Source: Lobosporangium transversale (Eukaryota > Mortierellomycota > Mortierellomycetes > Mortierellales > Mortierellaceae). Taken from it: a DNA stretch of 64,000 nt. The DNA lies in contig NW_019028987.1 of assembly GCF_002105155.1 (NCBI RefSeq), positions 612,501 to 676,500 on the forward strand, written 5' to 3'. The notes beneath the pieces were generated by a model. The model did no database searches. It had not been told where the DNA came from and saw nothing but the letters and a program-made list of their open reading frames with translations. How positions within the stretch are numbered: position 1 is the first letter of the stretch; each line of letters opens with the position of its first letter. Made by a program: the position numbers and the translations under genes. Of the stretch, positions 13,391-28,046 are shown one piece after another.

Positions 13391-16300
13391 CTTACCACCG
13401 AGAAGCCATACTTGTAAATGAAGTCTACAATCCGCCACAAGTCCTTTGGCAGGCTCAGTTGCCGAGCAGGCTTTTGCTTCTTCACTAGTGGAGGCGTAAA
13501 TTTCTCATCCAACTGTGCGCTAGATATACCTGCGATATTACTCTTGCGGTCTAATGGATCAATCCCAGAGAGAGAATCCAAAGACTTTGAACTCTTGATT
13601 TGTCTCATAGCATCCTTATTGGCAGGATCGCGCGGGCCAGAGTTGACAGCAGTGTCCTTTATACTACCTATCGAGGACTTTGCCCCAATAACGCTATATG
13701 GGTCAGAGAGCATAGAGGTTTCGTCGTCATCATTGTCCTCATTTTCTTCTGGATTCCATAATCTGATAGGCCGGTCCAATCGTGACAGCCACTCCAATGA
13801 GTTTCCGAAGCATGTCCGCACATAAGTTCCAGAAACTGTGATGAAACAATCCTTTCCATGCTCCAAATGCAAGATAAGAATATCCTCCAGCCTCTCTCTA
13901 CCTGTATTGAGCATGGGAGCAGACTCGTTATCCACCATCACCGTTATGTGAATCTTGGTACTTTCACCTAAGATATCATATGAAGTAGTCGTTTAGCTTC
14001 TTGCCTGTTGCAAGAATTTATATCATATAAGGTGGACTATATAGTATGTATAAATTCTTACCAGGCATGATCATCGCAATAGGCGGGTTAGGCCAGATCC
14101 ATGGCTTACAAAAGCGCTCATCTTGCAGTTTAGGTTTAAACCGATACTGTGCTGGGAACTGCCCAGTGTTCTTGATGGTGATAACAGATTTTTTAGGCTC
14201 GAGATATCTAACCTCCTCGAAGACCACGTTGGACGATGAAATGGTAGCATCAGGCATACACTCGTTTTCATACTTGTCTAGCTCTCTGACGATTGACTGA
14301 TGCACCTCAGCTTGCTTATCATGCAGCAATGTTTTGATCTATATCCCAAAGTATCCATCAGACGCGGTTCGTTCTCGGTTATCCATATTAGCAAGTGTCT
14401 GTGACATGGATGCCATAAAAGTGCCACTAACCTTGAGCTTAAAAAATGCACTGACAGGCTTGTGATCGCTAAGTGTCAACTCCATGTGCGACTTATAGAA
14501 AGAAACCTCGACATTGTCCTTTGCAGTATCTCTGCATCTCCACAAGATGCGATCCGTGTACGACGGCACCCGACGCTTCTCGCTATTCATTTTATGCAAT
14601 GAAGCCAGAACATCAATAAGTACATTTGGTGCAGATGCTTGTTGTCTTCTTTGCAGTATATCTGCATATGTGTAAATATAACGTCTATGTACTAGCGATA
14701 CCTCGAGTCCCATACGTTGGTTCCGATATCGTATTTGTACGTGGGCTGAAAGTTAATTGGATACTCTTCAAATTCTGAAAATGCTTTCAGAAGCGTCCGC
14801 TGCGTGAGAAGCTGATCGTGCTTGAGAAGAATAGCGTAATCATTTGTCTTTAGATGGTGTTTTACTCGATCTTCAGGGAGCGCAATACGATAATTTAGAT
14901 CTCCTGCCCAAATTGTATGGCTAAAGCCGATATAACACATTGAATGAGTGTCATCAACATTATTTTCAATTCCTTCAAGAAAAGTCTTTCCATGATCAAG
15001 GCACAATCATAGACTTACTCGCATTCAAAAATGGATACCATCTTGTTTCCAGCTCCGATAGCAGCATTTGCAGCAGGGCTTTTGGTAATATCATAGGGAC
15101 TAATGGAAGGAAATGCAAGTCTACGGCAGATTTCTTGATAGTCCTGGTTCCTCCGTTCAACTTGACTGGTGTCATGCGCAAGATGCGATCCAATAAAGCA
15201 CAAGTAAGAGTCCTTGTATCGGATGCGGATCGACACGCCTCCTTTGTTACCCTAATAACAGTCACCAGTAAAAAAGATGTCAGTTGTTAATGTTTGTTTT
15301 TACCCAATCTATCATGCTGCTCCTCTATACAATGCTGATCATCACTTACAAGCATTCCCATGATCCCAACTCCCGCTGAGTGAGCAGTGACTTCGCTGAT
15401 ATCTTTGGCATGTCCTTTTGCTGCATACATGATAATCAACAGCCCTACGAGCTGCTTAGACACGACCTATTCCATGAGATAGAAAATAAATTTCATAAAA
15501 TCGTCCTCGTGAGGTCTAGCTTTTCCTGTTTATTACAATACACTTATTCTACCTTTTGATATCCACTTCCAAGAGAATTGGCGATTGCGCGCATCCATTC
15601 TTCTTCTCTTGATCCATCCAGAACAATATACGCCTCCGCGCTCAAATCTAACTCCTGAAAACTATTTTGATAGAATAAACGTACATCAATTATATATACC
15701 TCTTTCTGTTTCCCATCAGAAACGATAAGCCTATATTCAGATGCAATATCATTTCTTTTCTGATTCAAACACTCAGTTACCATAAGACATAAATGTCAGG
15801 TTGGATTTCACCCTCTACTTTTAGCCACGCATCAACATTTTCAGGGGCATTTCGACCATTAACGTTCCAAGTCCCTACAAACGCACTAAATATATTTCAT
15901 AGAAGGCTTATTTTAGCAAGCCTGTAGTACTCCAGAAAGTAATATAGCACCACAACCTTGTAGTATTTTTTGCTGCATAATTCATTTCCGCAAAGGTCAC
16001 CTAACTGCATAAAGCTATATTCTGTAAAAGAGTTTTCTCTGGCTCGCATCTCTTTATCGATCCATTGTCCTTTGACGGAGTCCAAATCCAATCGCGCTAC
16101 TGAAGAAAGGTACGGGTGACTTTCCTCTGGCTGAAGAAAATATTTCGATAGTGGGTTTTTGGTCGAGGCAATAAATTCATCCATCGATGAAGCTGATTCA
16201 GTCAATTCTAAGTTTCAAGGAAAAGAAGAGGCCACAATAATTTCTAGCATTTGTGCCATAGGTCACTTAAACTTCATTTGATGGCTTGGATATGGTTGCG

Positions 16301-17503
16301 TATTCTCTGGTGTCGTCGTGTGTCATTTACCTGAAGCCTTTTCATGCTCTTCAATGGTGTAATACTGGATCCAACGATGACTACTGCCGCCTGCATAAAA
16401 GTTGTCGTCCTCTATTCAATGTTACAGCATAGACACTTGAGACTATTAACAAATGAGAAATTAATTTCCTTGATGCAGCTATTATATTCCATTTCTTACG
16501 AGCGATCAGATGGCTTCTCCTCAATTCCTTTAGCAATCCTTGAAGAGTCTCTAGATCATCCGTTTGTACACTGATTTCTGTCTGGTCGCAGTATAATTTG
16601 AGGGTAAAATCTATGTAGGCACCCAACAATTTAGGAAGTAAAATAAGATGAGTCACAAAAGAATAAAATAAAATTCTCATTCTATAATGAGAAAAGGCAT
16701 TACTAGTCGCTATCTGAACGTTTCTTTCACCATTTTTCGACTCTTGGATCGATTGCTTATCGTCTTTTTCAACGGCCTTCGTTTGAGCTAATTAACAAAA
16801 AAAATATATATTAATACTGATCACAGGAAGCCAAGTCCAATTTATCATGTTCCAGAGGGCTATTCCTATTTACCAACAGAGATCCGAAAATCAAAATATA
16901 CTGGCAACACTGTCTTGATTGCGCCTGCCATCTGACCCGTCCTCTTCACGATAAAGACGCTGGTAATAAAAGCAAGATCCAAAATGCAATAGACTCTTTT
17001 AGTGTGATAGTTGAGTAAAAAAAATAGCCTTCCAATAGTTATGTGAAGTAGAAATGCCGCTTTATATATACAAATGTTTCTTCCATAATATACCATGCTT
17101 CCTCAACGCCTGCTTGGGTATTGACAATTATCGCCAAGATTCTATCCTCGAGTATTCCTTGAGCTCCTAAACATGCCACTTGAGCAGAGTATTTGGTTCA
17201 AAGATAAAAGATTGACGGGCGATAGAACAGATAAGGTATTTGCATATGCAGAGTTAAGGATATCACAGTGTATTGTCTTGAATACATAAATGGATGTAAA
17301 ATGGCAAATAGCAATTGTAACAACAACAGCAACAGAAACAATAGCAATAGTAGCAGCAAGATAAAATGCATGTCAACGAATGACAATTGTACAAAAAGCA
17401 CCGTCGAGTGAGTAGAAAAAGACACGAGTAATGATATGAATTGACATGTCTCTGTTGGTCGTAGCAATAGTCTTGTTATGGCCTGGCTTTCTTCGTTAGT
17501 CAT
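12043..17503 (-). CDS. Inositol polyphosphate 5-phosphatase, OCRL/INPP5B type (PH, 5-phosphatase, ASH, RhoGAP-like)
   Basis: A long multi-exon gene with the full OCRL/INPP5B order. The PH-like N-terminus lies at about 16400-17160 ([25 protein letters not shown]). The 5-phosphatase catalytic domain runs from about 15890 to 14400: [25 protein letters not shown] then [36 protein letters not shown] and [11 protein letters not shown]. The ASH domain covers about 14300-13750 ([23 protein letters not shown]). The C-terminal RhoGAP-like domain (13450-12050) is split by a Gly/Ser/Thr-rich insert of about 75 residues. Family knowledge: these enzymes hydrolyse PI(4,5)P2 and related 5-phosphates on endosome/Golgi membranes, and the RhoGAP domain is normally catalytically dead. 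The start is uncertain. The ATG at 17503 is a candidate but I could not join it in frame to the first PH exon near 17185. Confidence 0.86.
12415..12452. repeat. (AAAAAT)n microsatellite in OCRL-like intron
   Basis: About six AAAAAT units in the intron that separates the low-complexity insert from the last RhoGAP exon. On the coding strand this is T-rich and lies just inside the donor end of the intron. Confidence 0.85.
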
Positions 17504-18393
17504 TGCTTGGCTTGGTATGCTATTGCTGCTGTATTCAGAATCCTCCGTGTCTTGGTGATAATTTTCTATTTTTGTTCGGAGTGCTGCTTCTTGGTAAATA
17601 CAATGGTGAAATGACTGAAATGGTAGATGAAAAAGAAATGTAAAATGGACCCTCCCTCACGTTGTCACTTCTATAGACCCGTGACACATAAAAGCGTACT
17701 CGGTATTTATAATAACTACTGGGTTCTGTGGCACCCCAAGAATAGAATCGATAATGAGAAGGACAGTGTGATGATGTGAAGCATTAACAAGGAAATTTAA
17801 TGAAACACGTGCCTACATGGGTGCGAGCTTTAATCTTACACAAGGAGATTGACCTATGCGTGTGCCTAGACACTAAGATTGATAAGCTTTTGGGCTGCAT
17901 TCAAGAGATAATATCCCCGGTCTCTAGAAAAGACAAACTCGTATAATATTTTGGATTTATAAATGCTCAATAACATTCATGGACCTATGAACTCTCCAGC
18001 CTCTGTGAGGGATAGCAATATTGAAGAATTTCATTGACGGATATTCACATTCCAGTTCAAAGTAACTGCCACAGGCGATTTGGTATAATCACAATCAATG
18101 AGGGAAATAGCTAGTGTTGCTGTGCACGGTAGTTTGATTACAGACGACGAGGCACACTCCTTGATAATGAAAGCAATAACTTCTGCCTTTGTTAATTTTG
18201 TTATAAGCATAAACATAAACGAAGTTATTTTCAATTTTTTTGATCTCAAGAACAAGTTCTTGAATAAGTTTTCAAAATAAAGCAACAAATTAAGCTTCTT
18301 GATAGTTGTTTTTCTTGTGTTCTGGTTCTTATTTCAGTAAAAAGCTGTACAGCTGGAGGAGGGTGTTTGGATGCAATAGCCTTCTACAGAAAT
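17504..18393. other. Intergenic, upstream of OCRL-like gene
   Basis: No supportable gene. Reading frames of up to about 85 codons at 18031-18288 on the minus strand have no recognisable family features. The part next to 18394 is the 3' region of the uL13 gene. Confidence 0.5.
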
Positions 18394-19329
18394 TTAGTAA
18401 CCAAGAGCAGCGATCTTCTCCTGAACAGCAGTTAACTCGGAAGACTTGGAGGCAGCAGCCTTGGCGCGAACGTTGGCAATAGCCTTCTTGCGCTCGTAGA
18501 AGGCCTTGGACTTGACCTTGCGTTTCTCCTCGAGGTTGGCAACAACATCGTTGTACTTCCAGCCCACCTCGTGAGAGACACGCTTGACAGTGCAGTACTT
18601 ACGACCAGGCTTAAGCTTGAGGACGCGAAGGGCTGAGGGGACGACCATGCGCTTCATACGGTCATATGGTGGGGGAACACCTTCAAAGAGCTTGATGCGG
18701 TCAAGAGCAGCAGCACCACGGGCAGTCTTGTGGGGGATCATGCCACGGATGGCACGGTAAAAGATGCGGGAGGGGGCGCGGAAGTGGAAAGCACCACGGG
18801 CGGGGTTGACAACGCAACGTTTGCGGAGGAAAGCGTGGTATTTCACTATAGTATCATCAGCGAAGAGATAAAAAAGACGATCTTTAGAAAATGCATATAC
18901 GACTGGAAATCCATGGAAGTGAAAAGCTTGTTTGAATTGTTGAGCTTGATGATGATAGAAATAAATGAACACTTTAAAATCCCGCCGCTTCAAGCACATA
19001 TTATTGAGTGCTTTCTCCACCGGTTAATGATGTACTATCCATGCTCCATAATGGCTGCTTCATATATTGGTTGCAATCAGTATTTAGCATTGGCCCATGT
19101 ATCCTGCAGCATCAAGGACCATATCCGTAATTCCAGAAAAGCCAATAATCCTATCAGATGATTGAATAAAGCTGATTATGAATAACTTACACTTATTTCG
19201 GAAGAAAGAACCAGAAACGTTCAACTCCTCGCAGCGAACGACAACAACGCGCTGACCGCTGAGAGCCTGCTTAGCAACAATGGAGGCAAGGCGACCTAAA
19301 AGATGGCCCTTACCGTCGATGACAACCAC
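18394..19329 (-). CDS. 60S ribosomal protein uL13 (L13a/Rpl16), first exon not placed
   Basis: Two exons are certain: 19191-19329 and 18394-18845. The junction rebuilds [16 protein letters not shown], matching the family. Hallmarks are [20 protein letters not shown] at the N-terminal end, [17 protein letters not shown] and [17 protein letters not shown], with AALGY at the C-terminus. The first base of exon 19191-19329 follows an intron acceptor (TATATTAG), so the initiator codon lies in an upstream exon. The only weak candidate I see is 19750-19776 (ATG ACG AGC ATC ATG..., donor GTACTT), which would keep the frame. Family knowledge: uL13 is a structural component of the large ribosomal subunit. 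The codon choice is strongly biased, as expected of a highly expressed gene. Confidence 0.93.
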
Positions 19330-20049
19330 CTAATATAGCACAGCACAAAAAGGAATGAAAAATAGCGTATTTAATATCCTGGTCATACGCAAGATTCTAA
19401 TCAGGAATTAGGTCGAATCCTCAATCATCTAAATCTAGGATAGATCCTGATTATCCGATGCTTAGTCCTTAATATTTGCTTCATACACAATGGCGAAATT
19501 GAAAATTCTTCTAATCCTGAAATGATCTTTGGTGAGTAAAAAATCAGTCACTGGGCATCATCAAATACGATTGACCAATTAACCAATTACGAATGATCTA
19601 AGATTATGTGATGTATGTTCCTTGAAGTAAATGTGGAAAACTCATCGCTCAAAAACTTTCTTGCCCTGTGCAGGCACTATTATGATCACGAATGTCACTT
19701 TTGGATTCAGATCCAGCGAAAAGGTGCGAATCCATTTAATAATAAGTACAGAATCTGATGTCATGATGCTCGTCATAGACATTTGCTCCACGATTCTAGT
19801 CTGTCAGTCCTGATTCTTCATCCTGCACTGACTTGTCTACTTTCTCCCCCCCTATGTTATTGTTTTTGTAGCAGCGTATTTTTTTTTTGTCATTACTTTC
19901 TCGAACGAGCTCATGTTAGAAAAATATGCGGCAAAAAAGAGGAAGAAAAAAATGGATTCCCCAAGTGGCCAATGATTTTACTGTTTACTGTCATGGATCT
20001 AACTTGTATAATATCACGTGAACAAGCCACAATACGTATCACGTACGAA

Positions 20050-21160
20050 TTATGCGAAAATGAATTGAAGGATCTGCGCAGCAACCTTGACACTATCCAA
20101 GGGATTGTCTATCACTTTCATCGAAGCCTCCGAAAGCTCTTTGCTAAAAGTACCGTTTGCAGTGCGGAACTTAATAAATTCTTTCATAATAGGGCCAGTG
20201 AACTCTGGGTGACCTTGAATAGAAACAATTCTATGGTCGTTCGAAACCATGGACTGGTTTGTAGTGTGCGGAGAAGTAGCCAAAAGTGTAAATCCATCTG
20301 GAATACTATGTACAAAATCTTGGTGAAGCTCCTGGATCCTCTACAATACCAAACAGACGATATTACGAGCCGGAATGGAAGAAAGAAGTTGATAAGCCTG
20401 TATTTATCCGAACATATTTTAAAAATGAGCAATATGAGACTTCTCGTACCATGACTGTACCCTTCCAAAATGCCTGTCCTTCCTTGGTAAGATCTGTCGA
20501 TGTCCACCCAAGCTACAAGGGAACATTAGCAAATATAGAATTCTATCAATCCTAATGGCCTAATAGGAATAGTATTTTTCAGCCACGCCTTTGTTAACGG
20601 TTACTTGATCAAAGTATATACCTCCCAGCCGTCAGGACTTTTGCTGACTTTAGCGCCAAACGCTCGTCCAATAATCTGGTGGCCAAAACAGATACCGACC
20701 ATCTTCAGCCCTTCGCCTTCTTTATGGAGTTTTTGTACATACTCTACCAATTTGTTGATCCATGAAATATCATCATAGGCATTTGAGGCTACATAAAAAA
20801 CGTTCTCGAACAGTATTTTTTTTTTAGTGTGGCTAACAATGATTAATGGAACGATATCCTGGAGTTATAATAAAGATAAAAGAATGCTTCACAAATTAGT
20901 AGCCTACCACTCCCAGATATCATGATCGCATCCCAATCATGAAGATCCTCAGGATAGCTATCTTCACGGACGTCGAATCCCTCGAGAATAAGCTCTACAT
21001 CCTGGTTAATCCTATCCTGACTCTTGAGTTCGTCCAATCCCTGTTGCAGTAGCTGTCTGAAAATGACAGGATACCCTCCAAAAGCCTCCGCTACTGGAGG
21101 GATAGGCGTACCACAGACAAGAAGTGCGACCCGAATGACTGACCTGCTTTGTGGGACCAT
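20050..21160 (-). CDS. Class I glutamine amidotransferase-like protein (YLR126C/GMP-synthase-GATase type)
   Basis: Four exons (20908-21160, 20622-20788, 20450-20512, 20050-20340) join in frame to 257 residues. The protein is a stand-alone GATase1 domain. The nucleophile elbow is GICFGHQ, and GHPEFT supplies the His and Glu of the triad. AIMISGS and IIGRAFGAKV are other family landmarks. No synthetase domain is attached, so it is not GMP synthase or carbamoyl-phosphate synthase itself. Related fungal proteins are mostly uncharacterised, and some bacterial and plant relatives hydrolyse gamma-glutamyl compounds. The true substrate is not inferable here. All three catalytic residues are present, so it is probably active. 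Confidence 0.88.
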
Positions 21161-22692
21161 CCTGAGAGCTTATAAAGACTGGAATGTCGAGCAATAAGAC
21201 TGATTGAATACTTAATGAATAAGATGGAATGAGAAAATAGTGAACAAACAAATGCTCCTTCTTCCTGACCATTACTGAGTAATAAAAATTTACGTGATTT
21301 GTAATGATAGATCCGAGATTATACTCCTCATTTTCATTCAATGTAATAAGACAAAACAAATAAACGCTGTTAAAAGTGTAGCTACAACGTTAAGGGCCAG
21401 TTAAGAATCCTCTGGAGTCATAGCACTTAAATTAGACTCCAGGCTTTACAGCCACGCAGAGTACTCACAATCCGGGTTGTGCGGGGCTATAGATCATGTG
21501 TGGGCTAGAAAAGTTGTCATTCATGGTGATTGTACTCAAGTCTTGACATCATTTCCTTGAGTTAATATATCATGCTCGCAGAGTCAGAAGAGATGACAGA
21601 AGCGGACGAGAACAGCATGGATATCAAAACAGAGCCACTTGTAGAAGCTGCAGTATGGCATCTGGTATTTCTGTTTTAAAAAGAATGTCATTTTCATAAT
21701 TGCGGTTGTAGTTTCTTCATATATCCGTGGCCTGCTTAGAACGATTTGGATGCAGCATTATCTTGTCCAGAGGAAGATGCCCATCGCTCCAGAGCTGGTT
21801 GCAGTACTTTATAAGGAAGCATTGCTGTCTGACAAAGAGAGCGAGACCTAGATTATATTCGTTGCAAACCCACGGCCCCCTGGTGTTGCCCGTGTAGTCA
21901 TTGTTGGATTCAGAGACAAACATAATCCACATTCGTCTAGAGAAGCCGAGCATAGTAGAACTGACGTGGTCTTGTTTCTATAGAAGAATAACCTGTCGTC
22001 AAAGTCAAAACGTTACATGATGTCGACAGGAAGCCAGAATAAGCCGTGACAGCAGTACAAACGAGGCACGACAACGCATCTACTCATATAAAACCACTAT
22101 CATCCTATTTGTACCTAACTGAAAGTTCCTTATTCCATTCCCAAACACCCTTTACTCCCTTGTATTTAGGCCATCTTGACTATCTGTATCTTTTGTTTTG
22201 TATGTCTTCACGAATGGGTCACTATCGCCAGCGTTAGGTGGACACACGCTCATCTTATGATAGGATCTTGCAGGAAGCAATAGCATCTACATTGCAAGGC
22301 ATCGCTCACATCAGCATCGAGTCACAACACGACGATCTCTTCTTGTTACTACGACAATAATGATTGCCGATCTGCTATCTTACTTTCGAAAAAGTTAAGC
22401 CTCACCCATCCTTTAATGGCTCTGCGCCTCCAGGAGGGCTGCTGCCTGCCACGTCCATTTATAATTTTTCATATTATCAGTGTCGTAAACAAAAGTAGGT
22501 TTGAGTTGCTTCAACGTAGCAATGTTTTTTATTAAACAGATGCGTGTGTATATAGGAATAGTTATGATGTACAAAATTGCATAACGCACTTATGGATAGC
22601 GTCAAGGAGCTCTTTTCTTAAAAGAAAAAAAAAGAGAGAAAAGTAAGGTATAGTGTTAAGAAAAAAGGAGAAAAATCAATATTGGAGACAAT
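21161..22692. other. Intergenic between GATase and desaturase genes
   Basis: About 1.5 kb without a supportable gene. It holds a 36-codon frame at 21570-21680 (acidic, MLAESEEMTEADEN start), a minus-strand 78-codon frame at 21717-21953 and a TATAAAA at about 22087, none with other support. The part near 22693 is the desaturase 3' region. Confidence 0.5.
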
Positions 22693-24231
22693 TTACTCTG
22701 CCTTGATATGGTCACTACCATAGATAGGCATTGATGGGTTCTTCTTCTGGGCTTCAACCTCGCCGCCATATTCGACAACAGCAACTCGCATCAAACTAAG
22801 CAGGTTACGAGCAGCATTGCTATGATCATACATGCCGCCATTGAATGCAGCCGTCATGTCCTTGCCGATTGCCATATTCAAGTACTTAGGGCCGCCAGGG
22901 TGTTCAGAAATAAAGTCGGCGACATCGTAGACAACGCCCTCGAGCAAGATCCATTTCTTGCCTCCATTCTTGCAGACATCCTGGAAGTCCTCAAAGCTCA
23001 TAACAGGAAGCTCAGAAATAGGAGTGCCCCACTGCAGCTTGCTCTTCTTTTCCTGGACCTTCTTCTCAATCATATGAAGCTTGCCCTTCTGAACCTCATT
23101 CTCAGGGAATGTCTTGAGGTGTGAAGCAAGACCTAGAAAGGCGCAGATAGCAATAACCCATTTGGTAGGGTCGTACTGGTAAAAGCGGATGGCATTGCGG
23201 TAATCCTGAGGGAACTGGTGATGGAAATTGTGATACCCTTCACCGAGTGTGACAAAGGCTGTGATGAAGTGATCGCGAGGTGAGTGACGATCATCAAAGG
23301 GTCCTTCACCAAGCCAGTGGGCGAGTGAGTTAACACAGAAGGTAGCATGGTGGACAAAGACAAGACGTAAGATAGCAGCAAAGAAGTAGCCTCCACGCCA
23401 GTCACCCCAACCGAGTCCTGCAACGGCAGTGGGGAAAATGATACCCATAAACAAGACAAGAGGAATATAGTTTTTATGCTGCCATTGAACCAATTTGTTT
23501 TTCTTAAGATCATCGACATCAGCGTGGCCGATCTTCCATCCTGGACGCTTGATCAACATCCAGCCAATATGTGAGAAGAAGAGACCACGGTGAGCACTGT
23601 ACGGATCCTTCTCGGTGTCAGTCCATCTATGGTGAGCACGATGTCCACGCGACCACCACTGAATGGATCCCTCGACCGCGCCAGCGCCAAGTAAAGCGAG
23701 CACAAAGCTCATAGCCGGTCCTGCGTTGTATGCACGGTGCGCCCATAATCGATGGTATCCTGTTGGTGTTTGAATGTCCAGTGATTGTTTATTAGTTTTA
23801 TGCAAGGGATCAGAAGAAAAAAAAAAAAAAAAAAAAAAAAGTTGATTAATAGAGGCAAAAAAAATTATCTAAGCGAAGATGTGCTCAGACCCCCAACAGA
23901 TTTGAACTCAATTTCAACATTTCGAAAGCCTTTAAATGAAAGATGTATACATGAACTTGCCTGCTGTGATACCAAGGCCTGTGGCATAATAGTAGATGAT
24001 GGACCAAACCAATGTCTTTCGCTGGATCTCAGTGGTCAAGAGACCATATAGGGCAATCAAGGGCGTCAAACCTAGACCGATGACGTGCTTGTAATCGAGA
24101 TACTTCCAGACGTTGAAGATGGTGATTTTCTCAGGGAACAGGGGAGGAAGCTCCTCATGCTTCAATGGATCTCTGCGGCTTTCAGTCTGTGTTGCTGGAA
24201 TAAAAAAGGCGGGTGGAAGGGGAGTCGCCAT
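22693..24231 (-). CDS. OLE1: Stearoyl-CoA (delta-9) desaturase with C-terminal cytochrome b5 domain
   Basis: Two exons, 23961-24231 and 22693-23759, encode 445 residues. The three histidine boxes are HRLWAHR (formed at the splice junction), HRAHH and HNFHH, set between hydrophobic membrane segments. A cytochrome b5 domain ends the protein (about residues 335-430, heme motif HPGG and a second His in DHSNA). Family knowledge: the ER enzyme inserts the first double bond into palmitoyl/stearoyl-CoA and uses its own b5 domain as electron donor. From memory of the family, the sequence is very close to Mortierella alpina delta-9 desaturases, which is the main taxonomic clue in the window. The intron uses a GC donor (CAG|GCAAGT); reading through at a GT would break the conserved ITAG-YHRLW. 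A 24-A run (T on the coding strand) lies in the intron at 23817-23840. Confidence 0.97.
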
Positions 24232-25563
24232 GGCTAGATATTATTAATAGCAGATTTGGCTAACTGTACGTAATGTGTATTTGTGTAGATAAGTAGGCGG
24301 GGATGGGATAGCAGTAAGACTCTGAGGGTTTTTGGCGTATTCTTAGTAGTAGAGTTGACAAATAAGCAGAGAGCTTGAAACCGAGACAGGGTGTTTCCAA
24401 CAGAGAAGGATGAGAAGATGAAAGAAGTGAATAAAGATAGGAAGAGACGAGGGATGTTCACTTTGGCTTATATACGCTTTTTTTTTTTTATCTTTGTGGT
24501 GATTGCGCCCCATAAAAAAAACTGTTGGATCGATGATCCATTTGTTGCAGTGAAATAGTTGCGCAACTTTAGGACGGTATATAATGTCAATAGTCACTAC
24601 AGTTCTTTAATCTAACCATTTGTCTTGGCCTTTTGACAGGAAAGCGAACTATGATGTGGTTCCGATGTGTGAGCGTGGGGATTGTTTCGTGCTTGTTCAG
24701 CACAATTAAACTGACTCGTGTTTCTTCTTACACACAAAGCTTCCACTTTACGCTATGAATAAATATATCATATATTGCTATCCGCTGTCTTATCCTGAGT
24801 TCTTGAGAACATTTTGTCAGTGATCAACTCCTCAATCGCTGAATCGCCCACCTTATCCCTCTCTAGAACAGATAATAAGCACTATATTCTAATATCCTGT
24901 CACCCTTTTCTTTAATGGATCGCGGAGTCTTATTCATTTTTATTTGCATACCTGTGTAAAACAGAAGACATCTTTACGAAGCATCATCTTCCTACGTTAT
25001 ATCGCTGACAATATTCAATAAACCTCTCATACAGTGCATAGGACCAATAAAATGTTATAAATGAATATAATAATAAAAGAATAATAAATCAATTAAATAT
25101 AGTTCCATGCATAGTGCTGGGTTGATCTTCGGCGATGGATGCATCTTGAGGCTGTTAAGGACATCTGGACACCCCACCCTCAGTATAGATATTATAAATA
25201 TTACAGGTGCCCTAATTTGTCTTGTTTGACAACAATTATCTCCGCACAATTCACAGGACCTGGGGATTCCATTTATGCTTTGTCAAGGTTATTGTGCAAC
25301 CACAAAATTTTTGGGGTTTGGAGAATTTATGATGAATAATTATTTTTGGGACGTTTAGTCACCCACTAAATTTTCCTACTTTTAGTAATTCAAGGCCAAT
25401 ACGTAAAATATATATCTGTATAATCGATCTGCGCGTGAATATGCTGTGTATATGATAGATGCATTCGTTGGCTGCTGTGCATGACATAAGAGGATACCCA
25501 TGAATAGTTATCCCATTCTCTATCTTCTTGATCACTTTTTATTATTCAATATCCTCCATGCTT
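24232..25563. other. Intergenic, desaturase promoter region
   Basis: The first 250 bp include TATATA near 24470 and an oligo-T run near 24480, which would be the desaturase promoter on the minus strand. The rest is AT-rich and shows no supportable gene. Confidence 0.5.

Positions 25564-28046
<2,483 letters not shown>

Noticed and set aside
21570-21680. 36-codon acidic frame as a small gene
   Set aside because: No recognisable domain, splice partner or promoter support.
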